Shown: in pieces, positions 33,774 through 45,100 of the stretch
How the letters are laid out: the number at the start of each line of letters is the position of its first letter
Numbering within the stretch: the stretch's first letter is position 1
Made by a program: the position numbers and the translations under genes
Origin: Emergomyces orientalis
Taxonomy: Eukaryota; Ascomycota; Eurotiomycetes; Onygenales; Ajellomycetaceae
Direction: 5' to 3'
DNA: 64,000 nt
Assembly: GCA_002110485.1 (NCBI GenBank)
Contig: MOWL01000045.1
Span: 1,550,001 to 1,614,000, forward strand
Notes under the pieces: model-generated
Seen by the model: the letters and a program-made list of their open reading frames with translations, nothing else
Told to the model about the DNA's origin: nothing
Databases searched by the model: none

Positions 33774-34724
33774 TTACGTTTTCGGGTCAACATTCGGCTT
33801 TCTGACCCTTATCAGAACTTTATCACCTTCTCTTTTCCAACCCAGACCTTCCTTTTCCACCAACGTTTCCCATGTCCAACCTTCACTTTCGCCCGCGCAG
33901 CATTCCACCAAATAATTCACGTCCACTGAGAGATATGCTCTCCCAACTGCTTTCAATGCTCGCCTGCGTATACCGTCAACCGCCCAATTGAGCAAGGCCT
34001 TTGCATATGCATTCTCGTTCCGTTTAGTCCTCCAAAATAACACCCAGTCATCATGCATTATGGCCCTAAGAATACTGTCGACGGAATTATTGCGATACCC
34101 GAATGCTATCTTCGAGCGTGCCCGGAGTTCATATGCAGCTGGCATATCTCCTTGTCGACAAGCATAATCTAGGATCAAATAAGTCGTGAACTCGTGTAGG
34201 TCAGATGGGTCCAACGGATTAGTAGTCGAGTGAAGGTGCTTCAACAAGCGCTGTAACGGAGGGTAGTATGACGGTGGGTGTTGAGCAAGAATAGACACAC
34301 GTATGCAGAATATATGGACGCGCTGAGAGAATGCGATGGAAGTTTTGGAGCTCGTTGCTAATATGGCTTCGCGCAGCTTACGGAGGGAGAGTAGGAGGAT
34401 GGAAAGTTCTTCAGCTGGTGGAGGACTCTGCTCTGGTAAAGCAGGACTTTTGGTCCCCGCTGGAGGAGGGGTGGGTTTGATGGGTGGTTTTGGTGATCGG
34501 GACCGGGATCTCGCTCTAGATGTGGGCCTTACTGGTATAGGGACCGGAGGGTTCTTGGTTGGATCTTCGGAGCGGTTTCTTGGGAGCGAACCGAACGCGG
34601 CATCAAGGTTCCCGGAATGGACGTTGCAAAAGTGTACATATCTGTCGACAATCTTCTTATAGTATTGTTCTTGGGCCTTGGGTTCAAGGAGTCTGTATAG
34701 CGCGAGTTGGTCAATGCCAGTCAC
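33774..34724 (-). CDS. Conserved protein with a PCI/CSN8-Rpn12-like C-terminal domain (hypothetical)
   Basis: A single-exon 316-aa frame. Residues 1-50 are helical (LALYRLLEPKAQEQYYKKIV), 55-105 are Pro/Arg/Ser-rich, and the rest is alpha-helical. The part LHEFTTYLILDYACRQGDMP through SKIAFGYRNNSVDSILRAIM, DDWVLFWRTKRNE and ALLNWAVDGIRRRALKAVGR resembles the helical-repeat plus winged-helix layout of the CSN8/PSMD8/eIF3k-type PCI superfamily. A short C-terminal wing (WKREGDKVLIRVR) follows. This would suggest a scaffold role in a nuclear or proteasome-lid-like complex, but the assignment is by pattern only. No catalytic motif is seen. A 447-bp divergent promoter is shared with the PAQR gene. 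Confidence 0.65.
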   Translation of the reverse strand: MTGIDQLALYRLLEPKAQEQYYKKIVDRYVHFCNVHSGNLDAAFGSLPRNRSEDPTKNPPVPIPVRPTSRARSRSRSPKPPIKPTPPPAGTKSPALPEQSPPPAEELSILLLSLRKLREAILATSSKTSIAFSQRVHIFCIRVSILAQHPPSYYPPLQRLLKHLHSTTNPLDPSDLHEFTTYLILDYACRQGDMPAAYELRARSKIAFGYRNNSVDSILRAIMHDDWVLFWRTKRNENAYAKALLNWAVDGIRRRALKAVGRAYLSVDVNYLVECCAGESEGWTWETLVEKEGLGWKREGDKVLIRVRKPNVDPKT

Positions 34725-35171
34725 GAAAGCGAAAATATATATTCATTCATCCTTGATTATGCTGTGCACAACACCTACTTCGTATCTCCCTTTGAAATAA
34801 ACCCAACCTGACTGAGTGAATCGGCGCCTGTCCTATTTCCCCCGCCCCAGCTGGGAACATGCTTTGGTAGCCGCAACGTATCGTCCATTGTGAGTTTTAG
34901 AAAGCAAATTCTTCTCTCTCACACTTAGTTTGTAGATGCTATGTTTCGGTCATGACACCCGCTATCTAGCCCGCAGCTCTTGTGTTTCGCGATTCCAAGC
35001 TTTTGTTTGCTGGCATTTCGTCGAATGCGATTAGGAAGCTTCGAGCCACTCACAAGATATCCCACGTGTTTGTCCTGTTTGCACAACGGCCAAGAAACTT
35101 TTATAGTTACCGAGAAACAAACCGCCTTTCCAAGGTTTTTGTTTTGTCAACATTCGCGACGGCAAGCGGCA
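34725..35171. promoter_or_regulatory. Short divergent promoter (PCI-like / PAQR)
   Basis: 447 bp between start codons. The reading frame of the PAQR gene stays open upstream to 34980, so a longer N-terminus is possible, but the conserved family sequence starts only after 35172. Confidence 0.45.
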
Positions 35172-36149
35172 ATGCCTCTGCATCAACGGAGAAAAAGCAA
35201 TTGCAGCCTGCGGGAAGACCATGGCCATGCTTCTAGCTCCACAACTGACGAGTCCGTGACAGAGAAAGCGACAGACGCGGTCACCGAGATCGCATCCAAG
35301 ATAAGCCGGACGGTCCGTTGGGATGACTTAGAGCACTGGCAACGGGATAACCATCTCATCCACACGGGATATCGGCCGGCGTCCAGCTCTTTCGCTGTGT
35401 CATTTCGTTCATTGGGATATGTGCATAACGAAACCGTGAATATCTACACCCACTTGTTACCAGCCATATCATCGGTACCATTTGCCTTACACCTCTACAA
35501 AGCCATTTCCGCTCGATATGAAGGCTCTACGCATGGCGACGTGCTCGCATTCAGCTGCTTCTTCGCCGGAGCTGCCTTCTGTCTTGGCATGAGCTCGGTC
35601 TACCACACGATATCCAACCATTCTCACACCGTGGCGCGCGTCGGGAACGCGATGGACTATGTTGGGATCGTTGGCTTGATCACCGGCAGCTTCATCCCAA
35701 GCGTCTACTATGGCTTCTACTGCATGCCCAAACTCCGGAAAGTGTACTGGGCAATGATATCGTTAATCGGGGCCGGGTGCACTGTTGTTTCAATAATGCC
35801 AGGCTTTAGAACCCCCGCCTGGCGGCCGTTTCGCGCTGGTATGTTCGTTTCCATGGGGCTCTCAGCCGTCTTTCCGGTGCTACATGGGTTATCGATCTTT
35901 GGGGTGGAGCAGATGTTGAAGCAAATTGGGCTATTCTGGGTCGTACTGCAGGGCGCTTTGTATATAATCGGCGCGGCTATATATGCTGCGCGAATGCCCG
36001 AACGATGGTATCCTGGGAGGTTTGACATCCTAGGAAGCTCTCATCAAATATTTCACGTCCTTGTTGTTCTCGCTGCCATCTCACACTTGACCGGTCTTCT
36101 GCAGGCGTTTGACTATCGGCATAGCGGGTTGGCTTTACCGTGTTTATAG
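35172..36149 (+). CDS. PAQR / hemolysin-III family membrane protein (Izh, adiponectin-receptor-like)
   Basis: A single exon of 325 aa. A soluble head with WDDLEHWQRDNHLIHTGYRP, the family's cytosolic signature, is followed by FRSLGYVHNETVNIYTHLLP and seven hydrophobic spans. The three-site zinc motif is present: SSVYHTISNHS in the second-third span region and HQIFHVLVVLAAISH in the last span. These His residues hold a catalytic-type zinc in adiponectin receptors. Fungal members (yeast Izh1-4) influence zinc and sterol homeostasis and are probably ceramidase-like. ATG 35172 was chosen because the conserved region begins soon after; upstream in-frame Met codons at 34980 and 35025 give a Cys-rich extension with no family resemblance. 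Confidence 0.92.
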   Translation: MPLHQRRKSNCSLREDHGHASSSTTDESVTEKATDAVTEIASKISRTVRWDDLEHWQRDNHLIHTGYRPASSSFAVSFRSLGYVHNETVNIYTHLLPAISSVPFALHLYKAISARYEGSTHGDVLAFSCFFAGAAFCLGMSSVYHTISNHSHTVARVGNAMDYVGIVGLITGSFIPSVYYGFYCMPKLRKVYWAMISLIGAGCTVVSIMPGFRTPAWRPFRAGMFVSMGLSAVFPVLHGLSIFGVEQMLKQIGLFWVVLQGALYIIGAAIYAARMPERWYPGRFDILGSSHQIFHVLVVLAAISHLTGLLQAFDYRHSGLALPCL

Positions 36150-36740
36150 CCTTTAAAAGCGCAGCTCATAACATACAATGCGCTTTTCCATCAAATTTTA
36201 GATGAGTTTTAATTTTTTGTTCTTGGGGTTTTAGCCTTTATCGGAAATCCAGCGACTATCGCAGGATTTTAGGTTTCAAGTAGCAACTCGTAGTTAAAAG
36301 AATGTGGCCCTCATGGTAATAGCAAACCTGATTCTAAGAATCGGCAAAATTCCGCGATTTCAAGTCCAAACCCCATAGCCTTCGTGCCGGAACCGAGATC
36401 TATTCTCCCATCATTTTCTCCGCCCATACCACTCTCGGAAGCGGCAATTGGCTGAACTGGGGCCAATCTTTGTCCCTCGGCATTCGGCGCAGGCTCCGGG
36501 GTAACTGGCATCAACGACTGACACTCCCCGCTGAACAGAGGCCTACATAAACTGTTAATTGCCGGCTAACTTTGCTTATTCTTTTTATACCTTCAATATA
36601 TACCCTCTGTTTAAAAATAAAACTTTTTTTCATTTTTTTCTGGAGCATTGCTATTTTCTTCTCTGAGCGTTTGTAGAGAAAACAGACATACATCGGCTAC
36701 TTCTCCTCAGCTAAGTCTGCTTATTGAATTACCGATCACC
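36150..36740. other. Intergenic (PAQR 3' region and SDR promoter)
   Basis: No gene is supported. A short minus-strand open frame at 36311-36514 has no recognisable features. Confidence 0.45.
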
Positions 36741-37927
36741 ATGGCCCCTCAAGACCGCATTGCACAGGTGTCCTCGCACCTTAATTACCCGCAAGGTCTG
36801 CTTGCTGGCCAAGTTGCCATTATTACTGGGGCTGGCCAGGGTGTTGGCGCTGAAGCCGCTCGCCTATTTGCCAACGAGGGTGCGAAGGTTGTTGTTGCAG
36901 ATCTCGATGCCAGTTAGTAAAGAGCTACATGCGCCCCGTCCTGTGTTTGCCTACAAATTTCGAATAAACGAAATGGTTGGGGTATGTTTGAAGGGAAGAG
37001 AAGCTAATCTTATTTTCAATTGCGAACAGAGAAAGCAGAGGGTGTTGTGAAATCGATCAATGATGCATCACCCGGACGAGCCATTGCTGTCGTTGGCGAT
37101 GTGACGGATCCAGCATACCCGAAGCGAGTAGTGCAAAAGGCTGCGGAATTTGGCAACGGGAAGATTCATATCATTGTTAATAACGCTGGGTATACGTGGG
37201 ATGGAGTTATTCATAAAGTTAGATTTATACCTCCTATTCTCCGCCATTTATAGATACGGACCCGCCACGCGGATACATATGGTCACGGCTAACATACAAT
37301 AATAGCTCTCTGATAAGCAATGGGAGGCTATGATCGCCGTCCATGCTACAGCCCCCTTCAGACTCGTCCAGGCCGCCGCTCCATATTTCAGAGTAAAGGA
37401 CGGCGTGGAAAGAGTCATCGTTAACATCAGCAGCACCAGCGGCATCCACGGAAACGCGTAAGTCTTGAACCTCCTCCACAAAAATGACTAAACACCCCGA
37501 ATTTTACCTTTTCTTAACCGCCATCAACTAAACTAACGCACACGCACACAGTGGCCAAGCCAACTACGCCGTTGGCAAAGCTGGTATGGTCGGCCTCACC
37601 AAAACCATCGCGAAGGAATGGGGCCCCCAATTCGGCGTGCGCGCCAACACCATCGCCTTTGGTTTGGTGTTAACACGGCTGACCGCAGCCAAGGAAGCCG
37701 GCGCCTTCATCACAACACCTGATGGTGAGAAAGTCGCGCTCGGGATCCCCTCGGCCCAGTTGGCGACTAGGGTTGGGAACGACGCGACGGATAAGTACCC
37801 AGATATCCCGCTGAGAAGAGGCGCAAACCCCACGGAAGCAGCAAGGTCAATTTTGGCAGTTGTAAGCCCCCTGCTTAGCTATGTTAACGGGCAGACTATT
37901 ATGGTTACGGGAGGGCGGAATATGTAA
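36741..37927 (+). CDS. Short-chain dehydrogenase/reductase (3-oxoacyl-ACP-reductase-like)
   Basis: Four exons, 36741-36912, 37030-37217, 37306-37457 and 37552-37927, give 295 aa. The Rossmann cofactor motif is TGAGQGVG after GQVAIITGA, and an acidic VVADLDA ends beta-2, which favours NAD(H). NNAG, the catalytic Ser in NISSTSG and the YAVGK active-site Tyr/Lys are all present. The tail PLLSYVNGQTIMVTGGRNM is the usual SDR C-terminus. It most resembles FabG-like reductases. A peroxisomal beta-oxidation or mitochondrial fatty-acid role is possible, but no substrate can be read. No targeting signal is obvious (C-terminus RNM, not SKL). Confidence 0.9.
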
Positions 37928-39391
37928 GCTGGTGGGGGGTTCGCCTTTATTTTTGGTATATGTTTGTTATATAGATGTGAATGGAGGATTTTATTGCTCT
38001 TTTGTGCTATGCTCCCTTACTAGCTCCTTAGCCTTTTTTTTTTCCCTTCCCGTTGCATTTAATGGAGGAGTCGATGACAGGGCTTAAAAGTCGCTGCGGA
38101 TCCAGTTGGTGATTCTTGGTGTCAATAATCGTATGTATGTGTATCTAGTAGTGCCACGTATCGGAACACGAAACTGAGTGTACTTGAATGGCCAAAATAA
38201 CTCATACACCACACCGCGACTGAAAGACGAGGCTTCTCAGTACGCTCTTTGTTGGTCTGTGTGCGTACACAAGCCGTGGACAGTAGAAGCCCTCCTATTC
38301 ATCGTATCAAGTTTGCTAGTTTCAATACGGCCTATATTCCGACGTACTTGCAGGTAGCAGCGATTGCCTTATATGCGGGAATACATGAGAACTATCTTAA
38401 GAACAAATAATCGATGAGACGCACATCCAAATATATATATATATTCCAAGTATTAAACAATCCATGTGTATAGATGAATAGAAAGCGTTGTAAATAATGA
38501 AAAATGTATGAGCAGCAGTCATATGTTTGTATAGAAAAAAAATATCGAAGGTGAATCAAGCTGGGTATCAGTGTGACGTGCGAGAATAGGTGTAAGAGAT
38601 GAAATGAGAAATGAGAATAATAAACAAGGTGAAGATAGAAAAAAAACCAAATCGCAAGCAGCCTTCAAAAAATACCAACCAACTCCGTAAAAATATGCAC
38701 CAATCGACACGAACCACCAAACCAAAGAATCGAAAATCCCCTCGTTATATAGAAACGCGCCAATAAAAAGCGAAACGCCAGAAGGATGCCCTGTCCGTAC
38801 TTTCTTTTTGTTGTGGTACGCGAGTCCAACGCCAAAATATAATATTTCCCTTCCCAGATAAAACGAGACAACACCTCAGCCAAAAGCTAAACTTTGTACA
38901 GCTTCGTCCGTACGCGAAAAACTCAACAGGATATTTTATTACAGGGCGTGAAAAGAAGAAATTGCCTCCAAGGAGTAAGGAAAGAAGGACAAATTTGGGC
39001 AAGGAAAGCTAGGAAATAAAAAAGGAGCGAAGTATATAGACAGATGAGATGGGTCGAAACAAATATAAAAAGAAGGGGGATTTCCAAATCGGATAATGAT
39101 TGACATCCAGGCGAAGTTGTAGGGATTCGTAAGTCCAATTGTCCGGTGGACAATATCCAGCAAAGGGTTGTTGGTTCTTGTAGGGAATGATATGTATTAG
39201 GGGATATAAATAACTCCAGCGGGATGGGCCAAAAAGGTATCAAACTCCTGTACTCGGGCACTTTTCGTCGATTTTGTATGGGTCGATAAAGAGATTCGTT
39301 CCATAATCTTTTATTAAAAAATAGGTATATGGTTTTCAAGAAAGTCCATGGTAGAAGGAATAAAAAAGTTCAAGAGGACATGGAGGCCTTT
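37928..39391. other. Convergent intergenic region (SDR / kinase), 1.46 kb
   Basis: No gene is supported. An AT dinucleotide run lies near 38432-38444. The sequence is AT-rich with pyrimidine stretches on the minus strand. Confidence 0.45.
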
Positions 39392-40750
39392 TCAATATAC
39401 GGCAATGACGGGCTCCATAGGATGTTGTCGCGCAAGGTTTTTCTCAGCAATGTCGGTGAAAGGGATGAAGGATCCCCAGAAATTGGGCGCCAGTGGAGGT
39501 GGCACGTATCTAAATTGGCTTGGTGCTTGGCTGTAAGGCGTATACTCCGATGACGACGAGGAAGAAGATGAAATGGAGGACCCGTCGTCGGAGAGAGAGG
39601 TGTCAGAAATAGCTGACATAGAATACTCGGCTTCGATTGGTTCCACAGGAGGCGAGACTGGGTAAGGAACAAAATTGACAGGGCCATGGGACTCCTTCGG
39701 GTATTGATAACTCTGGCAAGGTGGCGTGGATGGCAGAGATACAGGAGATCCAGGGCGAAGTGTAAACCTTGGACACTCCACAATCAATTTTCGCAGCTCC
39801 GATATTGAAATTCGCTTTTGGGGATCGCATTCAAAAATACGCCTCAAAATGGAATTGAGTTCGACTGACAAAGGCAAGATTGTCCTGAGAAATTGTGGGT
39901 CCTTAAGATAGGCGCGGAAAGTAGAATCTTCAGTGGAGGCTCTTTTCCAAGGATTCCGCCCACAGGATAAGTTAACCAAGATGACACCAAGGCTCCATAC
40001 ATCATTTGGCGCAGAAGCATATGGTCGTGGAGTAGATTGCTGGCATTCTGTGTCACGGTTAGATCAAGTGAAAAATACAAATAGCGCGATTGAATCAGGA
40101 CTGGTGGAAGAAGGAAGGCAAAGAAATAGACATGTATTGAAATTACCTGGTGACATATAAAACGTCGAGCCGCAGCCGAAGTCTGATGTATAGAAATCGG
40201 TTGTAGCGAGGCCAAAGTCGGCCAGCTTCACCGTCATTCCATGATCTGCGACCAAAATATTCTCTGGCTTAAGATCCCGGTGATATATTCCAATGGAGTG
40301 GCAAAACTGGACAGCATCCAAAATTTGGAGAAAAGCACGCTTGGCAAGGAAATCGTTTCCAACAAACTGACCTCTCTCAGTAATGTTGGAAAAGAGGTCG
40401 CCTTCCGGGCAAAACTCAATAACAACGAAAGTACAATCAAGAGAATCCATTATGCGGACTAAAGAAACCACGTTGGGATGTTGGCTGGCCAAATGATGGA
40501 GTTTGATTTCCCGTTGTTGAAACTTCCGCTGTCTGGAATCGAGTCCTGCTTTGTTGAGGGCTTTGACTGCGTACGGCACATGGGTATGGATATCGATAGC
40601 AGAATAAACAACACCATAGGCACCCACCCCAAGAACGCTTGTGAGTTCCAGCCGGTTGGCGAGCAGTAAACCGAGCCTATCCTCCGGAGCATCGCATATT
40701 GAAACAGGCGGCGGTGATTGTGGTGGTGTTGGTAACATTGTGGGGTACAT
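39392..40750 (-). CDS. Ran1/Pat1-like serine/threonine protein kinase
   Basis: Two exons on the minus strand, 40147-40750 and 39392-40047, give 419 aa. Kinase signatures: glycine loop GVGAYGVVYSA, Lys in YAVKALNK, HRDLKPENI, DFGLAT, and the APE-equivalent MSPE formed across the splice. These are followed by DVWSLGVILVNLSCGRNPWK and FECDPQKRIS. The RLGLLLANRLELTSVLGVGA opening matches the fungal Ran1 family (fission-yeast Ran1/Pat1, budding-yeast Sks1/Vhs1), which links nutrient state to meiosis, glucose response and cell cycle. After the kinase domain comes a Ser/Pro-rich tail with eight consecutive Ser (SSSSSSSS). The start MYPTMLPTPPQSPPP was chosen because upstream codons lack family resemblance. 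Confidence 0.9.
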
Positions 40751-41844
40751 GGGCCGAAGCTGGGGGTTGAGGAAGCACTGTAAAAATAAATGGCGTATTG
40801 CAATGTCAACCTTCCAGAATTGGTGACTGTATGGTATTACACCTGAAGAGAAGGGAAATCCGTGAGTCCAAATAGTTATTGGGTACCTGATCCTTAAAAG
40901 GTGGACGTATAGTATATATAACAAGTCGTGGTCGTGAAAAAGATTTTGAAAGGAATGATTGGGAGTAATGTTGCCCAGCCCAAGATGCGCAACCAAAACA
41001 ACAAATAAGATTATATAAATATATATATATATATTTTTTTTTCCGCAGACGGCGAGGAAGACAAGTAAGGAGAGGAAAAGAATAGAGTAAGGTAGGAGAA
41101 GGTTAAGTAGAGAAAAGGAGGGAGAATGAAGTTGGGGTAAAAGGAGGGGAGGGGAGGAAAGTCGAGAGGGAGATGAGGATGATGTTAAAAGGTAGATAAC
41201 TATCTAGGCCATCGCTGATGATAGAAGGCGACAAAGGTGGTAAGGATGTGAGTTCAACAAGTTTCCACCGACGATGGGTCAAGCACTAGTTTGATCTTGA
41301 AGGTTCGCAAGAGGTTTAGTCTGGGCCCTTCACCATTGAGAAATAAATAAACCATATCCACAATGACACGGCCCATGCTCTTTACACTCTCTGGTTTATG
41401 AAAGCAAGGCGAATCAGGCTACAAATAGGAGGCAAGGGTGCCACAACATCAATGGGCCCATGGAACTCTGCGAGTCCGTCGTTGTGCGAGCGCCGAGAAT
41501 CGCCTTGAGGGCCCCAGACGCTATCTATTGGTCATTCCATTTGGGCGAATCAAATCAGAACACCGAAACTGGTGAGCCGACAGTTGCGGGAAGTCCCAGC
41601 ACTTCAGTAGTGTCTCATCCCAGAGCCATGCATCAATTATGGGGCGAACTGGGGTACTCGGGCGAATAGCCAAAGAGCCCACCCCTTTAGGGTGGTATAT
41701 GACTCCAGCCGAGATGCATACGAAGTGTGAGAAAGAGGCTTGGAGCCGACTAGCCTGACCCTTGGCCCATACTTCATCGAGGGTTTTGTCTAGTTAGCGC
41801 CAAAGGCACTTTCGTCCTTAACGGTTAGTTCACACGCCAGTGAA

Positions 41845-41878
41845 CAAAAAAAGAAAAGAAAAGAAAAGAAAAGAAAAA
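41845..41878 (+). repeat. (AAAAG)n microsatellite
   Basis: About five tandem AAAAG/GAAAA units in an otherwise mixed sequence, inside the gene-poor region. Confidence 0.85.
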
Positions 41879-42094
41879 GCCCGCTTCAGAAATTAGGTAC
41901 TATGAATGATCCATGAATCCATGAAGTCAAGGGGTCTAAAATAGGCGTTGTGTCTCCGAAGCTCAGATGAAAAAGAGGGAAACAGAGATCACTCGGGCAC
42001 TCTCTGGAGTTAAACACAATGTGTGATGGATGGAAATGGGTGAATATTTAGAGGAGCGCCTGCGTAACATAGGGCAAGATTGCAAGTCGGCAAC

Positions 42095-42138
42095 TTATTA
42101 TGATTATTATTATGATTATTATTTTTATTATTATTTTT

Positions 42139-42169
<31 letters not shown>

Positions 42170-42172
42170 TTT
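42095..42172 (+). repeat. (TTA)n / TTTTA compound microsatellite
   Basis: Tandem TTATTATTAT units interrupted by GA and TTTT variants over about 78 bases. It creates spurious open frames of poly-Tyr/Phe or poly-Ile (+ strand) and poly-Asn (- strand). Confidence 0.9.
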
Positions 42173-45100
42173 TGTTGAGGAATTTCCGACCACATCACCA
42201 AAATCATACTGGGTCATACTGGGGCGATGACCATGATGTGGGAAAATATGGACTGCGGCGGGCAGATCCCAAGGGCCACTCGAAGCAAGAAAAACGAAAG
42301 CAGATGGAAGTACTGGGTGAACGGAGAGGCAAATTGATGGGCAATTCAGTCTGTAGGCGTTTCGCTATTTTAGGCTAGCGCTGTCGTGGCGGTGGGCTAT
42401 CAATGATCCTATTATTGAGCCCGCGTTGAGAGCATCGAGTCAAAGAGACAGAAGTGTCCTTGGGCCATTCATCGCCCTGAGTGATGGTCCAAAATACGTG
42501 GCGGGCCGCCATGCTCCGTGCCCTTCTCGAGCGTAGTTTCCAGCACAGGCTAGCAACACCGCCCCTTGTAATCCTGGAGGCCGCTGTTGTCGCAGCCCAC
42601 TGATTGGGTTTGGTTTCTGACCCCCAAACTCGCAGAGCAGGATTTATTAGTGTCACCATTTTCATTTTTCGTTACCTGCCAGCCTGGCTATTATTCTAGT
42701 GGCTTGGTGACCTCGAACTCAGGAACCATGACCGGCTTCGTGGAGGCAAGAATCTGCCACATTTTGGTCGCTTGACCAAAACAACCATGCCCGTCATGGA
42801 TTTGGGCACTGTCATGCTATGGCATCATGCGGGGACCATCCCGCCTCCATAATATGACTTCATGAGTTGACCCTTACCTTGTTAATTCAGCTAATTATGT
42901 GTGTCTGTAGGCTTTGATAAGCATTCAATCACTGCAAACTCGTGTCAAAACTTAACAAATAGCGGCTGGTCAACAAATGACCAAAAGCGAGACAGGTTGT
43001 CAACCATTGACCCGATGGACATACCGCTATTTTCATCGTCGCTCATAATTCTTATGCGGTATGCCAAGCAGGGGGGATTTGATTTCTCGCCTCCTTGTTT
43101 AGACCACTCAGGCAGATCTTTCTATTTGCAGATACTGTCAAAAGACTGACTGCTAAGTTCTGTTAACTGATATTAGGAAACTAAGATCGAAATAAACAGC
43201 AGTTCATGGTTCTTGAGGCGCAGGTTCTTGGGTAAGAATTTCAAATGTGATTATCCTTAAAAATAGAGAATTGCTCTTCATAGAAACATCAAAGCAAACC
43301 AGCCAACCAATGCTAGGATACTAGAAACAGCTGTTTCGATGATCAAGGCCGACTTCTTACCAAGTTAGTTACGAGCAATTACACCAAGCAAGAAACCGTT
43401 TCCTTCAACAGAGTAATTCATGATCTTGTTGTCAACACAATATCAGAAATCTCCTGGGCCACTCATTACTGTTCTATGGTCCACCAGACGAGGATGCATG
43501 GCTACTTTAGGACATGCCAAAGCCAGGAAACATTCATTCAATTATTAGTCCGTAGCTCAATCGAAGTTCAAGGGGTCGCTTCGACACTAAGCCTGCCCAG
43601 GTGGCTTGTGAAGGTTCACGATGGTTGGGTCAGACAGAAATGAGATCAGCTGTGGCAGATCAATGGACCCAAGGATTTGGCGGAAAATGCTGAGTATTAT
43701 TACGTGCATAACTTGCAGCTGACTAACATTTCAATGGCAGTGAATGCGTCAATCATGGATGGGTGGATGGTGTGTGCCCACTCGAGGGCTTTGATCAACA
43801 AAATTAGAACAAATGGTTTGGGAGTTAACTGTTATGAGTTAGCTTGCTGGAAAGTTTTGGTGTGCATCTACTATCTAGGTGGTGATGCCGACCTGCCTGC
43901 CCACAGTGCCCAGTGCCCAACAGGCAGCCCCTAGTGGCATGTCGAGAGCGAGAGGGCTGGAAAAAGCTTCCATCGCACTGATCAGTGTCAGGCGAGTGGA
44001 GCGTTCTGAAAAATACTGAGGGGTGATCCTGGGTGAAGGAAAATCGCTAACCAACACTAGAACATCTTAGGGCCTTTTTATGTCCGAGAATTGCTGGTTT
44101 ATTAAGGGGGGCGTTTGAAACTCTCCTCCTGGGCTCCCGCAGGGCTCCGAAGGCGGTGGAGGACATAACCCCTCATCTGCCACCAAAATAACAAAGCGGC
44201 TAATATTGCAGCCGTTGGCAGCATCAGGCCCTGCTCCACTGGGCCTTGAATATTTTAATTTTCATGGCTGGATGCAAGGATGGACACACGATGTTCAAAG
44301 TTGTAGACCCCACTCCGTATTCTCCAGGGTACCGTTTGCTCGCTCTGGTTCCAGAAGCACCATCTGTCGCTTTCCCAAGGTTGTTATCAGATTTGAGGTC
44401 GCGAAAGATGTTGAAGAAGCCAGGCTCCCACTTTATTTACCAAACTTGCTAAAGGAGAATTCCATCGTTGTTCATTTCCCCTTCTAGAATGCCTTGATAA
44501 AACAATGTTGTAGACTTGAAACCCATCAATGGTTCTAATCGGCACTCTCAGCCTCATCCAATAAGAATCAACGCCATCATGATACCGCTTTGCATCTCAG
44601 CCAATCAACAGCTGAGATTCCCATTTTGCCGCTGTGGAAAAACATCACATGATCTGTAAATCCCATCGTCCTGGTATCGTCCACAAAGGTACGGAGTACG
44701 AAAAGAGAGGTGACGGAATTATTTTTGGTCAAACTCCCTTGCGGGTACGAACAGTAAAGGGAACATGGGACCAATGTAAAATTTGTGACCCCAGCCTATT
44801 GCCACCTCTGATTTCGGGGCCCCCCGAAACTCTTGTCCCCCCAGCAGAACAATTTGATTCTGTTGAACAGTGATTGGTCCTGGTTGCGTTTTAATTGCCA
44901 CATGTAAATATTTTTGTACATCTTGGCTGACTAGAGTCAGCCAGAAAGAGCCTCTTTTGCTTTTCAAAGTCTCCAGCGCGCTATCGTGACTAGTGAGTTG
45001 GTTTGTTGACTTTTCCTCTTATTCCTTCTGTGGATCCGAGAACTGGACCATACTCCCGCGCAGCCTATGATTAGCATCCGGGGAGGCAGCGCTTATGGCA

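Noticed and set aside
42010..42230. Open frames rich in Asn (minus) or Tyr/Phe (plus)
   Set aside because: Direct products of the TTA microsatellite, not genes.
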